The position numbers were made by a program, and so were the translations under genes. The notes under the pieces were generated by a model. That model had not been told where the DNA came from, did no database searches, and saw only the letters and a program-made list of their open reading frames with translations. From Halopseudomonas xiamenensis (lineage in GTDB: Bacteria > Pseudomonadota > Gammaproteobacteria > Pseudomonadales > Pseudomonadaceae), in NCBI RefSeq assembly GCF_014219065.1, contig NZ_JACLGO010000009.1, positions 62,001 through 126,000 of the forward strand: a stretch of 64,000 bases of DNA, written 5' to 3'. How positions within the stretch are numbered: position 1 is the stretch's first letter; every line of letters begins with the position of its first letter. Of this stretch, positions 9,450 to 20,027 are shown in pieces.

Positions 9450-10562
9450 CTATGGCGAGTCTGCCAGCCGCTGCACCCGACCCTCTACCCGATAGGGCAC
9501 GGGATCAACCACTGGCTGGCGCCGCAGCATCAGGTCCGCCAACAGCCGGCAGGACGCCGGCGCCAGCACCAGGCCATTGCGAAAATGCCCGGTGTTCAAC
9601 CACAACCCCGGATACTCCGGCACTTCACCTATATAAGGCACACCATCCGGTGACCCCGGTCGCAGCCCGGCCCACTGCCGGACCGGTTGTTGCCCAGCCA
9701 GTGCCGGCAACAGGCGCACGGCTGACGCATGCAGCGAATCCAGCGCCTGTGCCGTGGTGGTCTTGTCGAACCCTTCATGCTCCAGGGTGCTACCCAGCAG
9801 GATATGACCATCACGCCGCGGGATGGCGTAGCGGCTCTCGAACAACACCATGCTGCGCAGCCAGCCCGGCTCGCTCTTGTACAGCAGCATCTGACCTTTG
9901 ACCGGCTGCACCGGCAACCCCAGCCCCAGCTCAGCCAGCAGCTCGCCACTCCAGGCCCCGGTCGCCAGTATCACGGCATCGGCCGCCAGGCGCTGGCCGC
10001 CCGCCTGCACCCCGGCCACCTTGCCCTGTTCAAGCCACAGGCGTGCATCCCCGGCATGCTCCAGCAGCCGGCAACCCGGCATCTGTGCCAGGCGCGTACG
10101 CAGCGCCGCCATCAGCCGCGGATTGCGCACGTTGGCCAGATCGGCCTGCCACAGCGCGCTGCGGTACCCTTCGGCCAACACCGGCACCTGACGGTAGATG
10201 AACTCGGCGTCCACCCGGCGCAGGGGCTTGTCCTGTCGGGCCGCCCAGTCCAGCGCATCATCCTGCTCGGCGTGGTCGAGCCAGAGCAGGCCACAGGGTG
10301 TGACCTCGGGATCGATGGCGGTGGCTTTTGCCAATTGCTCGCCCAACTGCGGATAGAAACCCTGCGACCAATCGGCCAGCCGGCTGATCGCTGGTGGGTA
10401 GCGCCACGGATACAGCGGGGAGACTATGCCGCCCCCGGCCCAGGACGCCTCACGACCGACCTGCTGGCGCTCGACCAGCGTCACCCGCGCGCCGGCATCC
10501 AGCAGATTGAGGGCCGACAGGCAGCCGATCACGCCCCCGCCGATGATCACGATATCCTGCAT
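9450..10562 (-). CDS. thiO: Glycine oxidase ThiO
   Basis: A 370-residue FAD-dependent D-amino-acid oxidase-fold enzyme that oxidises glycine to the imine used in building the thiazole of thiamine. The dinucleotide-binding motif is at the N-terminus (VIIGGGVIGCLSALNLL) and the substrate-domain signature GLRPGSPDGVPYIG is near residue 320. The position next to pilR is the same as in P. aeruginosa. It is divergent from mqo, with a 159-bp gap holding a perfect 7-bp hairpin (10583-10601) and the mqo promoter. Confidence 0.92.
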   Translation of the reverse strand: MQDIVIIGGGVIGCLSALNLLDAGARVTLVERQQVGREASWAGGGIVSPLYPWRYPPAISRLADWSQGFYPQLGEQLAKATAIDPEVTPCGLLWLDHAEQDDALDWAARQDKPLRRVDAEFIYRQVPVLAEGYRSALWQADLANVRNPRLMAALRTRLAQMPGCRLLEHAGDARLWLEQGKVAGVQAGGQRLAADAVILATGAWSGELLAELGLGLPVQPVKGQMLLYKSEPGWLRSMVLFESRYAIPRRDGHILLGSTLEHEGFDKTTTAQALDSLHASAVRLLPALAGQQPVRQWAGLRPGSPDGVPYIGEVPEYPGLWLNTGHFRNGLVLAPASCRLLADLMLRRQPVVDPVPYRVEGRVQRLADSP

Positions 10563-10658
10563 GACTGAGCTTTCCCCTGCGACTTGCCGGCCCGCGGCAA
10601 GCCCTCTGCGCGCGGCAACTGCCGCTGTTCACGGGCAGTTTTCAGCCATGCAAAGGTT

Positions 10659-10689
10659 ATGACACGGAACCGGATAAAACGGGTATGAT
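10659..10689 (+). promoter_or_regulatory. Probable sigma-70 promoter of mqo
   Basis: ATGACA (10659-10664) and TATGAT (10684-10689) are separated by 19 bp, a loose match to TTGACA/TATAAT placed 33 bp before the mqo start. The -10 is good; the -35 and spacing are weak. Confidence 0.4.
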
Positions 10690-10721
10690 ACGCGCAGTTT
10701 TTCGTAAGAGGCGACATGTAA

Positions 10722-12209
10722 ATGACAGCAAAAGATGTAGACGTATTGCTGGTCGGTGGTGGCGTCATGAGCGCTACACTCGGAATGTTGCTCAAACAGC
10801 TCGATCCCAATATGACCATTACCCTGGTCGAACGTCTGGATCACGTTGCTCATGAGAGCACGGATGGCTGGAACAATGCCGGCACGGGGCACGCCGGTTA
10901 CTGTGAGCTGAACTACACTCCCGAATCCGATGATGGCAACATCACGATCAACCGCGCATTATCGATCAATGCCAACTTCGAGGTGACCCTGCAGTTCTGG
11001 TCCTACCTCGTCGAGCAGAAGATCCTCCCCGCACCCAGTAAGTTCATCAACCCCACCGCACACCAGAGTTTCGTCTGGGGCGAGAAGGACGTTGCCTTCC
11101 TGCGCAAACGTCATGAACTTCTCAGCGCCCATCATCTGTTTGCAGAAATGCAGTACAGCGAGTCAGCCGAGCAACTCGCCGAATGGATGCCGCTGGTCAT
11201 GCAACAGCGCCAGGACGGCCAGCCGGTTGCCGCCACTCGGGTCGAGCACGGCTCGGATGTCGACTTCGGCTCCCTGACCCGCAACATGGTCAGCCACCTG
11301 ACCACCCAGGACAATTTCGACCTGCACCTCAGCCACGCGGTCAAGAGTCTGCGCAAGGGCAAGAATGGACGCTGGCGAGTCATCGTCAAGGACGAGCAGA
11401 GCGGCGAGGAAAAGACCTTCAGCGCCGGCTTCGTGTTCCTTGGCGCCGGTGGCGGCTCCCTGCCGTTGCTGCAGAAGTCCAATATCGAGGAAAGCCAGGG
11501 CTATGGTGGCTTCCCGGTCAGCGGCCAGTGGCTGGTCTGCAAGAAGCCGGAGATCGTCCAGCAACACCATTCCAAGGTCTACGGCAAGGCACCGGTCGGC
11601 GCACCACCAATGTCGGTTCCGCACCTGGATACCCGCATTATCAATGGCAAGCCTGCCCTGCTGTTCGGCCCCTTCGCCGGATTCACCACCAAGTTCCTGA
11701 AGAAGGGCTCGGTGTTCGACCTGTTCTCCTCGGTCAAACCCTACAACGTGGCGCCGATGATGGCAGTCGGACGGGATAACATGGACCTGACCCGTTACCT
11801 GATCAGCGAGTCCTTCCAGTCCCACTCGAACCGGGTCGCCTCCCTGCGCAACTTCTTCCCCGATGCCAAGGAAGAAGACTGGACACTGCAGAATGCCGGC
11901 ATGCGCGTGCAGATCATCAAGAAGGACGCCAAGGGCCACGGCAAGCTGGAGTTCGGCACCGAGATCGTTGCCGCCAAAGATGGCAGCCTGGCCGCCCTGC
12001 TGGGTGCCTCACCCGGTGCCTCCACCGCCGTGCAGGCGATGATCGACGTTCTTGAACGCTGCTTCAGTGGGCGTATGGCCACGCCGCAATGGCAGGCCCG
12101 CATGAAGGAGCTGGTGCCGTCCTATGGGCAATCACTGGTTGACGATGCCGAGCTGCTCAGGACCGTCCGCGAGCGGACCCTGACTACACTCGAGCTGCGT
12201 CGCGACTGA
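10722..12209 (+). CDS. mqo: Malate:quinone oxidoreductase
   Basis: A membrane-associated FAD enzyme of 495 residues that oxidises malate to oxaloacetate and passes electrons to the quinone pool. The N-terminal FAD motif LLVGGGVMSATLGMLL and the conserved HESTDGWNNAGTGHAG block are present, and the length is typical. AGAGGCG lies about ten bases before ATG 10722. It is divergent from thiO and convergent with a periplasmic binding protein gene. Nothing unusual. Confidence 0.96.
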   Translation: MTAKDVDVLLVGGGVMSATLGMLLKQLDPNMTITLVERLDHVAHESTDGWNNAGTGHAGYCELNYTPESDDGNITINRALSINANFEVTLQFWSYLVEQKILPAPSKFINPTAHQSFVWGEKDVAFLRKRHELLSAHHLFAEMQYSESAEQLAEWMPLVMQQRQDGQPVAATRVEHGSDVDFGSLTRNMVSHLTTQDNFDLHLSHAVKSLRKGKNGRWRVIVKDEQSGEEKTFSAGFVFLGAGGGSLPLLQKSNIEESQGYGGFPVSGQWLVCKKPEIVQQHHSKVYGKAPVGAPPMSVPHLDTRIINGKPALLFGPFAGFTTKFLKKGSVFDLFSSVKPYNVAPMMAVGRDNMDLTRYLISESFQSHSNRVASLRNFFPDAKEEDWTLQNAGMRVQIIKKDAKGHGKLEFGTEIVAAKDGSLAALLGASPGASTAVQAMIDVLERCFSGRMATPQWQARMKELVPSYGQSLVDDAELLRTVRERTLTTLELRRD

Positions 12210-12225
12210 CCAGCCCGCCACCGCT

Positions 12226-12255
12226 GGAAACCCTGGATACCACGCCGGGGTTTCC
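12226..12255. terminator. Hairpin between convergent mqo and the binding-protein gene
   Basis: GGAAACCC (12226-12233) and GGGTTTCC (12248-12255) form a perfect 8-bp stem with a 14-base loop, exactly between two convergent genes. There is no clear T-tract on either side, so it is a plausible bidirectional terminator, not a certain one. Confidence 0.45.
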
Positions 12256-12273
12256 CAAGCGCTTCCCGACTCG

Positions 12274-13011
12274 CTACTGGCGCGTCACATCCAACTCGAC
12301 ACCGCGGGCCTGCAGCCGGTCGAAGGCCGCATCCAGATCGACCTGCAACTGCTCGGCAAACCCCGAGTGGCGCGACAGCACGAAGCGCATCGGCATTTCC
12401 GCCACCTCGATCGACGGCAGCTCCTCCACATCCAACGTCTGCATCGCCGACGCCACCTGGGTCCGATAATCCAGCAGATAGTCACCGCGCCCACGCAACA
12501 GCATGCGCAGCGCACCTATATGCGAGTTGCTCTTGTTCACCCTGAGCCGGCGCTCGGGGTCGTTAAGAACCTCCCGCAGGGCCGTGGTGTAGGTGAAATT
12601 GGTGATCATGATCAGGCTCTTGTCATGAATGTCCTGCGGCCAGCGCGGCGGTGACGTGCCCGGCCGGTAGTACAGGTTTATCCCCACCAGCCCCAGATTG
12701 CGCCCGGTCTGCAGGGTGTGCTCCTCGAGCCCCGGCTTGTTCAGCATACCCGGCCATACATGCACTTCACCGGTTTCCAGCCCCAGCCAGATACGCGCCG
12801 CCGGCAGAATACGCAGCTCGGCCTGGTAGCCAGCCTCGCGCAGGAGCTTGCTGGTCAGAGTGACACCCTTGCCCACCGGCACGCCGGCCTCATCCAGCTC
12901 CGCATACCCGGCGAAAGGCAGGAACGCCACCTGCACCACGGGTTTTTCCTGCGCCGCACAGGCACCAGAGTAGAGAAGAAATACCGCCAGCCATACCGCT
13001 GCCTTGCGCAT
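12274..13011 (-). CDS. Periplasmic substrate-binding protein, SBP_bac_3-like
   Basis: A 245-residue exported protein. ATG 13011 is chosen because GGGAGG lies five bases before it; an ATG at 13023 lacks such a site. The start MRKAAVWLAVFLLYSGACAAQ is a signal peptide, probably cut after CAA. The mature part resembles amino-acid-type periplasmic binding proteins (PYAG-like start FLPFAGYAELDEAG, then a GLETGEVHVWPG lobe). No permease or ATPase gene is adjacent, so it could act as a solitary sensor or binding protein. The ligand cannot be named. It lies upstream of mqo in convergent orientation and downstream of the glyA terminator. Confidence 0.7.
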   Translation of the reverse strand: MRKAAVWLAVFLLYSGACAAQEKPVVQVAFLPFAGYAELDEAGVPVGKGVTLTSKLLREAGYQAELRILPAARIWLGLETGEVHVWPGMLNKPGLEEHTLQTGRNLGLVGINLYYRPGTSPPRWPQDIHDKSLIMITNFTYTTALREVLNDPERRLRVNKSNSHIGALRMLLRGRGDYLLDYRTQVASAMQTLDVEELPSIEVAEMPMRFVLSRHSGFAEQLQVDLDAAFDRLQARGVELDVTRQ

Positions 13012-13098
13012 AAGGCCTCCCATAACTTGTCCAATCGCCTAACGGACCACCCCGATATCGCCACAGGATAAAGGCCGCAGCCAGGAACCACCAGCTAT

Positions 13099-13130
13099 AA
13101 AAAAACCCCTTGTCGGCGACCGGCAAGGGG
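13099..13130 (-). terminator. Rho-independent terminator of glyA
   Basis: On the minus strand CCCCTTGCCGG pairs with the complementary arm around a three-base loop (11-bp stem, 13106-13130, one G-T pair). A run of seven T (13099-13105) follows directly. It starts 25 bp after the glyA stop. Confidence 0.88.
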
Positions 13131-13154
13131 TTCTGCACTGCGGTGCGGTACGGC

Positions 13155-14411
13155 TCAGTCGCGGTAGACCGGCAGGCGGGCGCAGATCGCCTTGACCTGC
13201 TCGCGCACCCGATCGATCACCGACTCATCACCCATGTTGTCGAGGATGTCGCAGATCCAGCCGGCCAGCTCGCGGCACTCGGCTTCCTGGAAACCACGGG
13301 TGGTCACCGCCGGGGTACCGATACGCAGGCCGGAGGTCACGAACGGCGAGCGTGGATCGTTCGGCACCGCGTTCTTGTTCACGGTGATGAAGGCGCGACC
13401 CAGGGCAGCGTCCGCATCCTTGCCGGTGATGTCCTGCTTTATCAGCGACAGCAGGAACAGGTGGTTCTGGGTGCCACCGGATACCACGTCGAAGCCGCGC
13501 TCGATGAACACCCCAGCCATGGCCTGGGCATTCTTCACCACCTGCTGCTGGTAGGCCTTGAACTCGTCGCTCATGGCTTCCTTGAAGCAGATCGCCTTGG
13601 CCGCGATCACGTGCATCAGCGGGCCACCCTGGCCACCGGGGAATACCGCCGAGTTCAGCTTCTTCTCCAGCTCTTCGTTGGCACGGGCCAGGATCAGGCC
13701 GCCGCGCGGGCCGCGCAGGGTCTTGTGGGTAGTAGTGGTGACCACGTCGGCGTAGGGCACCGGGTTCGGGTAGACGCCCGCGGCGACCAGGCCGGCGACG
13801 TGAGCCATGTCGACGAACAGGTAGGCGCCGACCTTGTCGGCGATCTCGCGAAAGCGCGGGAAGTCGAGAATCTGCGAGTAGGCGGAGAAGCCGGCGACGA
13901 TCATCTTCGGCTTGTGCTCGATCGCCAGGCGCTCCAGCTCATCGTAGTCGATCAGGCCGGTGGTGGTGTCGATGCCATACTGCACGGCGTTGTACATCTT
14001 GCCGGAGAAGTTGACCGCGGCGCCGTGGGTCAGGTGACCACCGTGGGCCAGGCTCATGCCCAGCACGGTGTCGCCCGGCTGAACCAGCGCCTGGAATACC
14101 GCGCTGTTGGCCTGGGAGCCGGCGTGCGGCTGGACGTTGGCGTAGTCGGCGCCGAACAGCTGCTTGGCGCGATCGATAGCCAGTTGCTCAGCCACGTCGA
14201 CGAACTCACAGCCGCCATAGTAACGCTTGCCCGGGTAACCTTCGGCATACTTGTTGGTGAGCACCGAACCCTGTGCCTGCATGACCGCAGGACTGGTGTA
14301 GTTCTCGGATGCGATCAGCTCGATGTGCTCTTCCTGACGCTGGGCTTCCTGCTGCATGGCTGCCCACAGCTCGGCGTCGAAAGTGGCAATATCGTTGGAA
14401 CGGCTAAACAT
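13155..14411 (-). CDS. glyA: Serine hydroxymethyltransferase
   Basis: A PLP enzyme of 418 residues that interconverts serine and glycine with tetrahydrofolate, feeding one-carbon metabolism. The PLP lysine is Lys230 in [19 protein letters not shown] 14411 ([12 protein letters not shown]) is the family start and has AGAGGG upstream; the frame continues further upstream without conserved sequence. A strong terminator follows. I saw no glycine riboswitch in the upstream region. Confidence 0.96.
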   Translation of the reverse strand: MFSRSNDIATFDAELWAAMQQEAQRQEEHIELIASENYTSPAVMQAQGSVLTNKYAEGYPGKRYYGGCEFVDVAEQLAIDRAKQLFGADYANVQPHAGSQANSAVFQALVQPGDTVLGMSLAHGGHLTHGAAVNFSGKMYNAVQYGIDTTTGLIDYDELERLAIEHKPKMIVAGFSAYSQILDFPRFREIADKVGAYLFVDMAHVAGLVAAGVYPNPVPYADVVTTTTHKTLRGPRGGLILARANEELEKKLNSAVFPGGQGGPLMHVIAAKAICFKEAMSDEFKAYQQQVVKNAQAMAGVFIERGFDVVSGGTQNHLFLLSLIKQDITGKDADAALGRAFITVNKNAVPNDPRSPFVTSGLRIGTPAVTTRGFQEAECRELAGWICDILDNMGDESVIDRVREQVKAICARLPVYRD

Positions 14412-14522
14412 GTCACGGCCCTCTGCCAGAGATGTACTAATAAAAAAGAGGCGGCATTTTACCCCAACTGGGCGCAACTGGCACTTGAAAAGCGTTCAGG
14501 CGGTCGGCAAATGAATTTCAAG

Positions 14523-14841
14523 GGGGTCCCCCCTCTCCCCCGGCCCCTCTCCCGCAAGGGGCGAGGGGTGACTCGCGACTGGTTGGCCATGCCATCCTGA
14601 AAGCAAATGGCTGCCGGACAGTATCATCAGGGCAACATCATTCTCAGACCTGATATTCCAAGACCTTAACCTGACCAGAGACGCGGTAATCCGGGATTAC
14701 TCCACAGCCACCGGCACGAGTCACCCCTCGCCCCTTACGGGGCGAAAGCGGGAAAAGCGAAGCACTGCTTCGCCCGCTTGAGCGCCCTGAGCTCTGCGAA
14801 GGGCTGGGGCGCGGAGCGGGGGCCGGGGGAGAGGGGGAAGC
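14523..14841. repeat. Large C/G-rich inverted repeat between glyA and ettA
   Basis: The 536-bp gap between divergent glyA and ettA has no gene. AAGGGGCGAGGGGTGACTCG (14556-14575) is inverted at about 14718-14737, and CCCCTCTCCCCCGGCCCC (about 14531-14548) is inverted as GGGGCCGGGGGAGAGGGG (about 14819-14836). The right half holds about 70 extra bases between its two blocks. The roughly 140-bp centre is ordinary sequence. This type of C-rich hairpin repeat recurs in many bacterial intergenic regions; here it forms a MITE-like pair of ends. No transposase is present. Confidence 0.6.
14686..14700. other. Perfect 15-bp palindrome in the glyA-ettA gap
   Basis: GTAATCC-G-GGATTAC has 7-bp perfect arms and lies between the two halves of the large inverted repeat. 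It could be a protein-binding site for either divergent gene. No known operator was recognised. Confidence 0.4.
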
Positions 14842-14947
14842 ATAGCCCCATAATTTGCCCTACACACCGACTTCAGCTAGCCTTGCCCACCATCGCGCAC
14901 CACTCCTGGTGCAGTTCCCATATTCAGCAGATCAAGGTGGCGTCCAC

Positions 14948-16612
14948 ATGGCCCAATACGTTTACAGCATGCACCGGGTGAGCAAGGTTGTGCCGCCCAA
15001 GCGTCAGATCCTCAAGGATATTTCCCTGTCATTCTTCCCTGGCGCCAAGATCGGCGTGCTGGGCCTCAACGGTGCCGGCAAGTCCACCCTGCTGCGCATC
15101 ATGGCCGGGGTCGATACCGAGTTCGATGGCGAAGCCCGGCCGATGCCCGGCATCAATGTCGGCTACCTGCCCCAGGAGCCGCAACTGGACCCGGAAAAGA
15201 CCGTGCGCGACATCGTCGAGGAAGCGGTCAGCCAGATCAAGGATGCCCAGGCCCGGCTGGACGAGGTCTATGCCGCCTATGCCGAGCCGGATGCCGACTT
15301 CGATGCGCTGGCCGCCGAGCAGGCCAAGCTGGAAGCCATCCTGCAAGCCGCCGATGGCCACAACCTGGATCGGCAGTTGGAAGTGGCCGCCGATGCCCTG
15401 CGCCTACCGCCGTGGGATGCGCTGATTGGTCACCTGTCCGGTGGCGAGAAGCGCCGCGTGGCGCTGTGCCGCCTGCTACTGTCGGCACCCGACATGCTGC
15501 TGCTGGACGAGCCGACCAACCACCTGGACGCCGATTCGGTCGCCTGGCTGGAGCAGTTCCTGCATAACTTCCCCGGCACCGTGGTGGCCATCACCCACGA
15601 CCGCTACTTCCTGGACAACGTCGCCGGCTGGATCCTGGAACTGGACCGTGGCCACGGCATCCCCTTCGAGGGCAACTACTCCCAGTGGCTGGAATCCAAG
15701 GCCGCGCGCCTGAGTGCCGAGGCCAAGCAGGAAGCCTCGCATGCCAAGGCGATGAAGGCCGAGCTGGAGTGGGTACGCCAGGGCGCCAAGGGCCGCCAGG
15801 CCAAGTCCAAGGCCCGTCTGCAGCGTTTCGAGGAAATGCAGTCCCAGGAATTCCAGAAGCGCAGCGAAACCAACGAGATCTACATCCCGGCCGGACCGCG
15901 CCTGGGTGACAAGGTCATCGAACTGCACAGCGTCACCAAGAGCTATGGCGATCGCGTGTTGATCGACGATCTGAGCCTGAGCATTCCCAAGGGTGCCATC
16001 GTCGGCGTGATCGGCGGAAACGGCGCGGGCAAGTCCACCCTGCTGCGCATGATCACTGGCAAGGAACAACCCGACAGTGGCGAGATCGTCATCGGCGAGA
16101 CGGTAAAGATCGCCAGCGTCGATCAGAGTCGCGACGATCTGGACGGCAACAAGACCGTCTGGGAACAGGTCTCCGACGGCTTCGACATGATCACCGTGGG
16201 CGGCTATGAAGTCCCCTCACGTGGCTACGTCGGCCGCTTCAACTTCAAGGGCGCCGATCAGCAGAAGTTCGTCAAGGATCTATCCGGTGGTGAACGCGGC
16301 CGACTGCACCTGGCACTGACGCTGAAACAGGGTGCCAACGTGCTTCTGCTTGACGAACCGTCCAACGACCTCGATGTGGAAACCCTGCGGGCACTGGAAG
16401 AGGCATTGCTGGACTTCCCCGGCTCGGCCATCGTGATTTCCCACGACCGCTGGTTCCTGGACCGCATCGCCACCCATATTCTTTCTTATGAAGACGATGC
16501 GAAGGTGGTATTCTTCGAAGGCAACTACACCGAATTCGAAGCGGACCGCAAGAAACGCCTGGGCGAAGCAGCTGCCCAGCCACATCGTGTGCGCTACAAA
16601 AAACTGGCCTGA
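14948..16612 (+). CDS. ettA: Energy-dependent translational throttle protein EttA
   Basis: An ABC-F ATPase that binds the ribosomal E site and slows the first elongation steps when ADP is high. ATG 14948 (MAQYVYSMHRV) gives 554 residues, the family length; an upstream in-frame ATG at 14855 is rejected because it adds unconserved residues. There are two ABC domains, each with Walker A (LNGAGKST, GNGAGKST), signature LSGGE and Walker B (LLLDEPTNHLD, LLLDEPSNDLD). The charged linker that is the ABC-F arm region lies between them. There is no transmembrane domain. Confidence 0.96.
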   Translation: MAQYVYSMHRVSKVVPPKRQILKDISLSFFPGAKIGVLGLNGAGKSTLLRIMAGVDTEFDGEARPMPGINVGYLPQEPQLDPEKTVRDIVEEAVSQIKDAQARLDEVYAAYAEPDADFDALAAEQAKLEAILQAADGHNLDRQLEVAADALRLPPWDALIGHLSGGEKRRVALCRLLLSAPDMLLLDEPTNHLDADSVAWLEQFLHNFPGTVVAITHDRYFLDNVAGWILELDRGHGIPFEGNYSQWLESKAARLSAEAKQEASHAKAMKAELEWVRQGAKGRQAKSKARLQRFEEMQSQEFQKRSETNEIYIPAGPRLGDKVIELHSVTKSYGDRVLIDDLSLSIPKGAIVGVIGGNGAGKSTLLRMITGKEQPDSGEIVIGETVKIASVDQSRDDLDGNKTVWEQVSDGFDMITVGGYEVPSRGYVGRFNFKGADQQKFVKDLSGGERGRLHLALTLKQGANVLLLDEPSNDLDVETLRALEEALLDFPGSAIVISHDRWFLDRIATHILSYEDDAKVVFFEGNYTEFEADRKKRLGEAAAQPHRVRYKKLA

Positions 16613-16650
16613 CGAAAAAGTCACATTTTATTGGAACTTTTCCGACCTGC

Positions 16651-16675
16651 CGCGTGCGACCAAAACGCGCACGCG
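16651..16675. other. Hairpin in the ettA-gdhA gap
   Basis: CGCGTGCG (16651-16658) and CGCACGCG (16668-16675) form a perfect 8-bp stem 38 bp after ettA. No T-run follows. The rest of the 271-bp gap is AT-rich upstream of gdhA and probably carries its promoter, but I could not fix one. Confidence 0.4.
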
Positions 16676-16862
16676 ACAGGGCTTCTCATGAAAGCCATAA
16701 AACCCTTAAAAAACATTAAGTTGAAGCTGTTTAACGAGTATCTAGCGACCCCCTGCGCACTACTGCAGGGCACCCTTGATCCCCATTGACGTGCATGTTT
16801 TTTTGTTAAGCACTATTTCAGAGCGTGCTCACCTCTGATAAATTTGCACCAACACGTCTTAA

Positions 16863-18224
<1,362 letters not shown>

Positions 18225-18271
18225 ACCGCGCCTGCTTTTCAATGTCGTCCCGGCCTTCGCCGTAATGCTAA

Positions 18272-18305
18272 CCTGTCATCCTTCGCACAAGCGAAGGATG
18301 ACAGG
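18272..18305. repeat. Perfect REP-like palindrome after gdhA
   Basis: CCTGTCATCCTTCGC (18272-18286), a 4-base loop, then GCGAAGGATGACAGG (18291-18305): 15 bp of perfect stem. The core is shared with the repeats between bamD and nadE. It starts 48 bp after the gdhA stop and could stabilise or end the gdhA transcript, although no T-tract follows. Confidence 0.7.
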
Positions 18306-18404
18306 GTTCGGTGAAGGATCCAGAGTAAGCCAGTACATCCGCAAAACACCACCAGCTGAGCAGCTATAATAACGGCGTAACGTAGCCGCCCGATGGGGGC
18401 CGTC

Positions 18405-18779
18405 ATGTCCGAGAATTATCGCCGCTTTTCCCGCATTCCCTTCGATGCCCATGTCAGTCTGCAACAGGATGGCTGGCAAGCCCACGGCCAACTGATCGAC
18501 ATCTCCTTGCATGGCCTGCTGCTCAGGCAGCCCGATAACTGGTCACAGGTGGATACCAGTCAGTCCCTGCGTGCGGTGGTCGAGCTGTCCAGCACCGACC
18601 AGATCCATATGGAGGTGGGCCTGGTGTTCGCTCGCAACGGCCTGCTCGGGCTGGAGTGCCGGCATATCGACCTCGACTCCATCAGCCACCTGAAACGCCT
18701 GGTGGTGCTGAATCTGGGGGATGATGCACTGGCCGAGCGCGAGCTGGCCGCGCTGTGCGCCGATCCGCCGACGACCTGA
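18405..18779 (+). CDS. mapZ: PilZ-domain c-di-GMP receptor MapZ
   Basis: A 124-residue single PilZ-domain protein, closely like P. aeruginosa PA4608 (MapZ). When bound to c-di-GMP, MapZ interacts with the chemotaxis methyltransferase CheR1 and changes flagellar switching. The c-di-GMP motif begins RRFSRIPFD (RxxxR) and continues with DISLHGLLL (D/NxSxxG), and the C-terminal CRHIDLDSISHLKRLVVLNLGDD block is characteristic of this subfamily. ATG 18405 is preferred because GGGGG lies just upstream; ATG 18393 has none. A perfect TATAAT (18365-18370) precedes the gene without a clear -35. Confidence 0.87.
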   Translation: MSENYRRFSRIPFDAHVSLQQDGWQAHGQLIDISLHGLLLRQPDNWSQVDTSQSLRAVVELSSTDQIHMEVGLVFARNGLLGLECRHIDLDSISHLKRLVVLNLGDDALAERELAALCADPPTT

Positions 18780-18815
18780 TCCTGGGGCTGGGCTACCCGG
18801 GCAGACCACCCCGGC

Positions 18816-19940
18816 TCAAGCGGCGCGCAACACCACGAACTTGCTGTTGCCGCCGATCTGCTCGACCTTGCCAAAGAAGCGCCGCAGCTTGACGTGATAA
18901 CCGAGATGGCGGTTGCCTACCACCAGCAGCGTGCCATCGGCGGCCAGGGCCTGCCGGCTCTGCTGGAACAGGCGCAGGGCGATCTCGTCACCGATTACCT
19001 GCTGCTGGTGAAACGGCGGGTTGCACAGCACCAGGTCGGCGCTGCCGGCAGGCCCATCCAGCAGGCCGTCATTGACGATAAAGCTGGCTTGCCGCTCCGG
19101 GAACAGGCGGTTGAAGTTGTCCCGGGCCGAAGCGACCGCCGCATGGGACTCATCGATGAAGGTCAGGTGCGCCTCGGGGTTGAGCAGGGCGGCCTGGATC
19201 CCCAGTGCGCCGTTGCCACAGCCAAGATCGACGATGCGCACTGCGCCGTCCAGCCGCGCAATGCATGGCAGCAGCACGCGGGTGCCGATATCCAGCCGCT
19301 CACGGGAGAATACTCCGGGGCGGTTGACCAGTTCGCAGTGGCTGTCGGGCAGCGGATAATGGGTGACCAGCTGCGGCGCGCCGGGGTCGAGCGCGCTGTC
19401 GAGACGTGCGGTCAGCAGGCGCGCCTTCTTCCACGCCAGCGAAGCCTGGTAGGGGCCGATATACCCGGCCAGCAGATCGCCAGCGCTGGGCGGCAAGTGC
19501 TTGAGCATGGCACCGGCGATGACCAGCGCATCGGCTGACAGCAGCGGCCGCAGGCGGCTGAGCTGGTCTTCCAGCAGGGCCAGGCTTTTCGGAATCCGCA
19601 GCAGTACCCGGGCAATCGGCGCCGCGGGCAACTGCTGGCTGTCGACGAAGGTGATGCGCTCGGCGGCCAGCCGGTTGTGGCGGACATTCAGCTGCAGCGC
19701 CCGCTGCGCCAGATACGAGTCACCCCAGCTGACCACCTCACAGCCCTGCAGCGCCAGGGCGCAGGCCAGCGCACCGAAGTTGTCATTGACCACCAGTACC
19801 GGGCCGGTACCAGCCCCCTGCTCTGCCAGCGACTGCAGCAGATACAGGTCCGCCGTATCGACAGGCTGCAGGGTCGGATTACGGGTAGGTGGATAGCGCT
19901 CGAGCTGCAGCGGGCCGAAGGGGGTATCGCAGTGGTACAT
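18816..19940 (-). CDS. rlmG: 23S rRNA (guanine-N2) methyltransferase RlmG
   Basis: A 374-residue SAM-dependent methyltransferase of the RsmC/RlmG group. An N-terminal degenerate methyltransferase-like half (about 1-180) precedes the catalytic half with IVDLGCGNGALGIQ and the adenine/guanine N-methylation motif NPPFHQQ. Overall block order and length (E. coli RlmG has 378) fit RlmG, which methylates G1835 of 23S rRNA, better than RsmC (343). A TATACT box (19971-19976, minus) lies about 30 bp upstream. The target nucleotide is inferred from family only. Confidence 0.83.
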   Translation of the reverse strand: MYHCDTPFGPLQLERYPPTRNPTLQPVDTADLYLLQSLAEQGAGTGPVLVVNDNFGALACALALQGCEVVSWGDSYLAQRALQLNVRHNRLAAERITFVDSQQLPAAPIARVLLRIPKSLALLEDQLSRLRPLLSADALVIAGAMLKHLPPSAGDLLAGYIGPYQASLAWKKARLLTARLDSALDPGAPQLVTHYPLPDSHCELVNRPGVFSRERLDIGTRVLLPCIARLDGAVRIVDLGCGNGALGIQAALLNPEAHLTFIDESHAAVASARDNFNRLFPERQASFIVNDGLLDGPAGSADLVLCNPPFHQQQVIGDEIALRLFQQSRQALAADGTLLVVGNRHLGYHVKLRRFFGKVEQIGGNSKFVVLRAA

Positions 19941-19985
19941 GGCGGACCGGTCTTGGATGAAAAGGCCGCCAGTATAGCATCACCG

Positions 19986-20024
19986 CTGGCGTCGCCCGGT
20001 CGGATATCTGCCGGACGACGCCAG
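19986..20024. other. Strong hairpin after mscL
   Basis: CTGGCGTCG (19986-19994) and CGACGCCAG (20016-20024) are perfect inverted repeats with an inner CCGG/CCGG pair. They lie directly after the mscL stop (20028). There is no T-tract; it could attenuate or protect mscL transcripts. Confidence 0.4.
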
Positions 20025-20027
20025 ATG

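Noticed and set aside
14412-14522. Glycine riboswitch upstream of glyA
   Set aside because: The leader is short and I see no tandem aptamer-like conserved core.
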